DNA of 64,000 bases, taken from Atrichornis clamosus. Lineage: Eukaryota; Chordata; Aves; Passeriformes; Menuridae. Both the position numbers and the translations under genes were made by a program. Below the pieces are notes generated by a model. The model had not been told where the DNA came from and did not search any database. It was given only the letters and a program-made list of their open reading frames with translations. Where the stretch lies: the NCBI GenBank assembly GCA_013400975.1, contig WBMZ01000382.1, positions 20,376 through 84,375 of the forward strand. The letters are read 5' to 3'. Positions 63,629 through 64,000 of this stretch are shown here, one piece after another; position 1 is the stretch's first letter, and every line of letters begins with the position of its first letter.

Positions 63629-64000
63629 CTGGACACAGAGAGAATTAATCAGAAAACACAAAACCTCTTTAGCCTGTAAATGTCAGAAGTCCCAAGCCTG
63701 CAGATTCAACTTACATTTATATAACAACAACAAAAAAATTACTACTGGGATATTAACATTTGTTCAACTGGATGGTTTTCAAACCTGAAAGGTCTAGAAA
63801 AATCTTGTGTAGGACACAAGCAGCTTGTTCTCTCCAAAGAAAAATGCAGAGCTCACATCAAGGATTTCTGTTTTCTTTAATTAGCTCTTAAGCTTCAAGG
63901 ATCTTCTCTTAAATTAACACATTAATGTTTGGTAGTTGGAACTACACTACAACAGCGATGGGTTCCCTGTGCATGGGGTGCTGGGTTTGTGTTTCTTAGT
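63629..64000 (-). other. DNAAF10: WDR92 intron upstream of exon A (partial)
   Basis: This is intronic sequence to the window end. The preceding exon, expected to encode the conserved block before NAYNQEE, is not found within it. Confidence 0.75.

Noticed and set aside
1..64000. CRISPR arrays, operons, tRNA or rRNA genes
   Set aside because: The window is eukaryotic. No regularly spaced repeats of that kind, and no tRNA or rRNA sequence was recognised by eye; a covariance-model scan was not possible.

Overview
The window is vertebrate nuclear DNA, almost certainly from a bird. Several truncated CR1 LINEs are present, one with the octamer-type CR1 3' tail. There is one solo LTR of an avian ERVL-like endogenous retrovirus. 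The two genes that can be read match C1D and WDR92 (DNAAF10) closely, with compact introns. The LTR resembles families known from songbirds, so a passerine or other neoavian bird is likely, but the species cannot be fixed from the sequence. C1D and WDR92 are also adjacent and co-oriented in mammals (human 2p14), so this is a conserved syntenic block.

Layout. Positions 1 to about 33.2 kb are gene-poor and AT-rich. I found no convincing exon there. This stretch holds homopolymer runs, two perfect hairpins, a GC-rich open segment at 12.9-13.4 kb, and an exact 324-bp duplication around a single N at 5586 that looks like an assembly artefact. C1D occupies about 33.2-45.95 kb on the minus strand. 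It has a CpG-island promoter, an untranslated first exon, and four coding exons totalling 148 codons that I reconstructed with consensus splice sites. Just upstream of the promoter is a purine-only tract of about 470 bp (46.13-46.60 kb). The interval 46.6-61.2 kb between the genes contains CR1 fragments at 47.35-47.79, 53.53-53.95 and 53.95-55.30 kb, and an 890-bp solo LTR at 58.64-59.53 kb with a 5-bp target-site duplication. It also contains an unexplained TATA-box and splice-donor arrangement at 57.4 kb, followed by an exon-like segment at 58.0 kb. The window ends inside WDR92 (minus strand), whose last four coding exons lie at 61.29-63.63 kb. Its upstream exons are beyond position 64000.

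The two genes are not known to act together. C1D is a nuclear cofactor of the RNA exosome (rRNA processing, DNA-damage links). WDR92/DNAAF10 is a cytoplasmic WD40 adaptor of R2TP/prefoldin-like chaperones needed for axonemal dynein assembly. Nothing here is a clear new biological system. The best leads are the TATA-associated unit at 57.4-58.1 kb and the GC-rich open segment at 12.9-13.4 kb; both are speculative.
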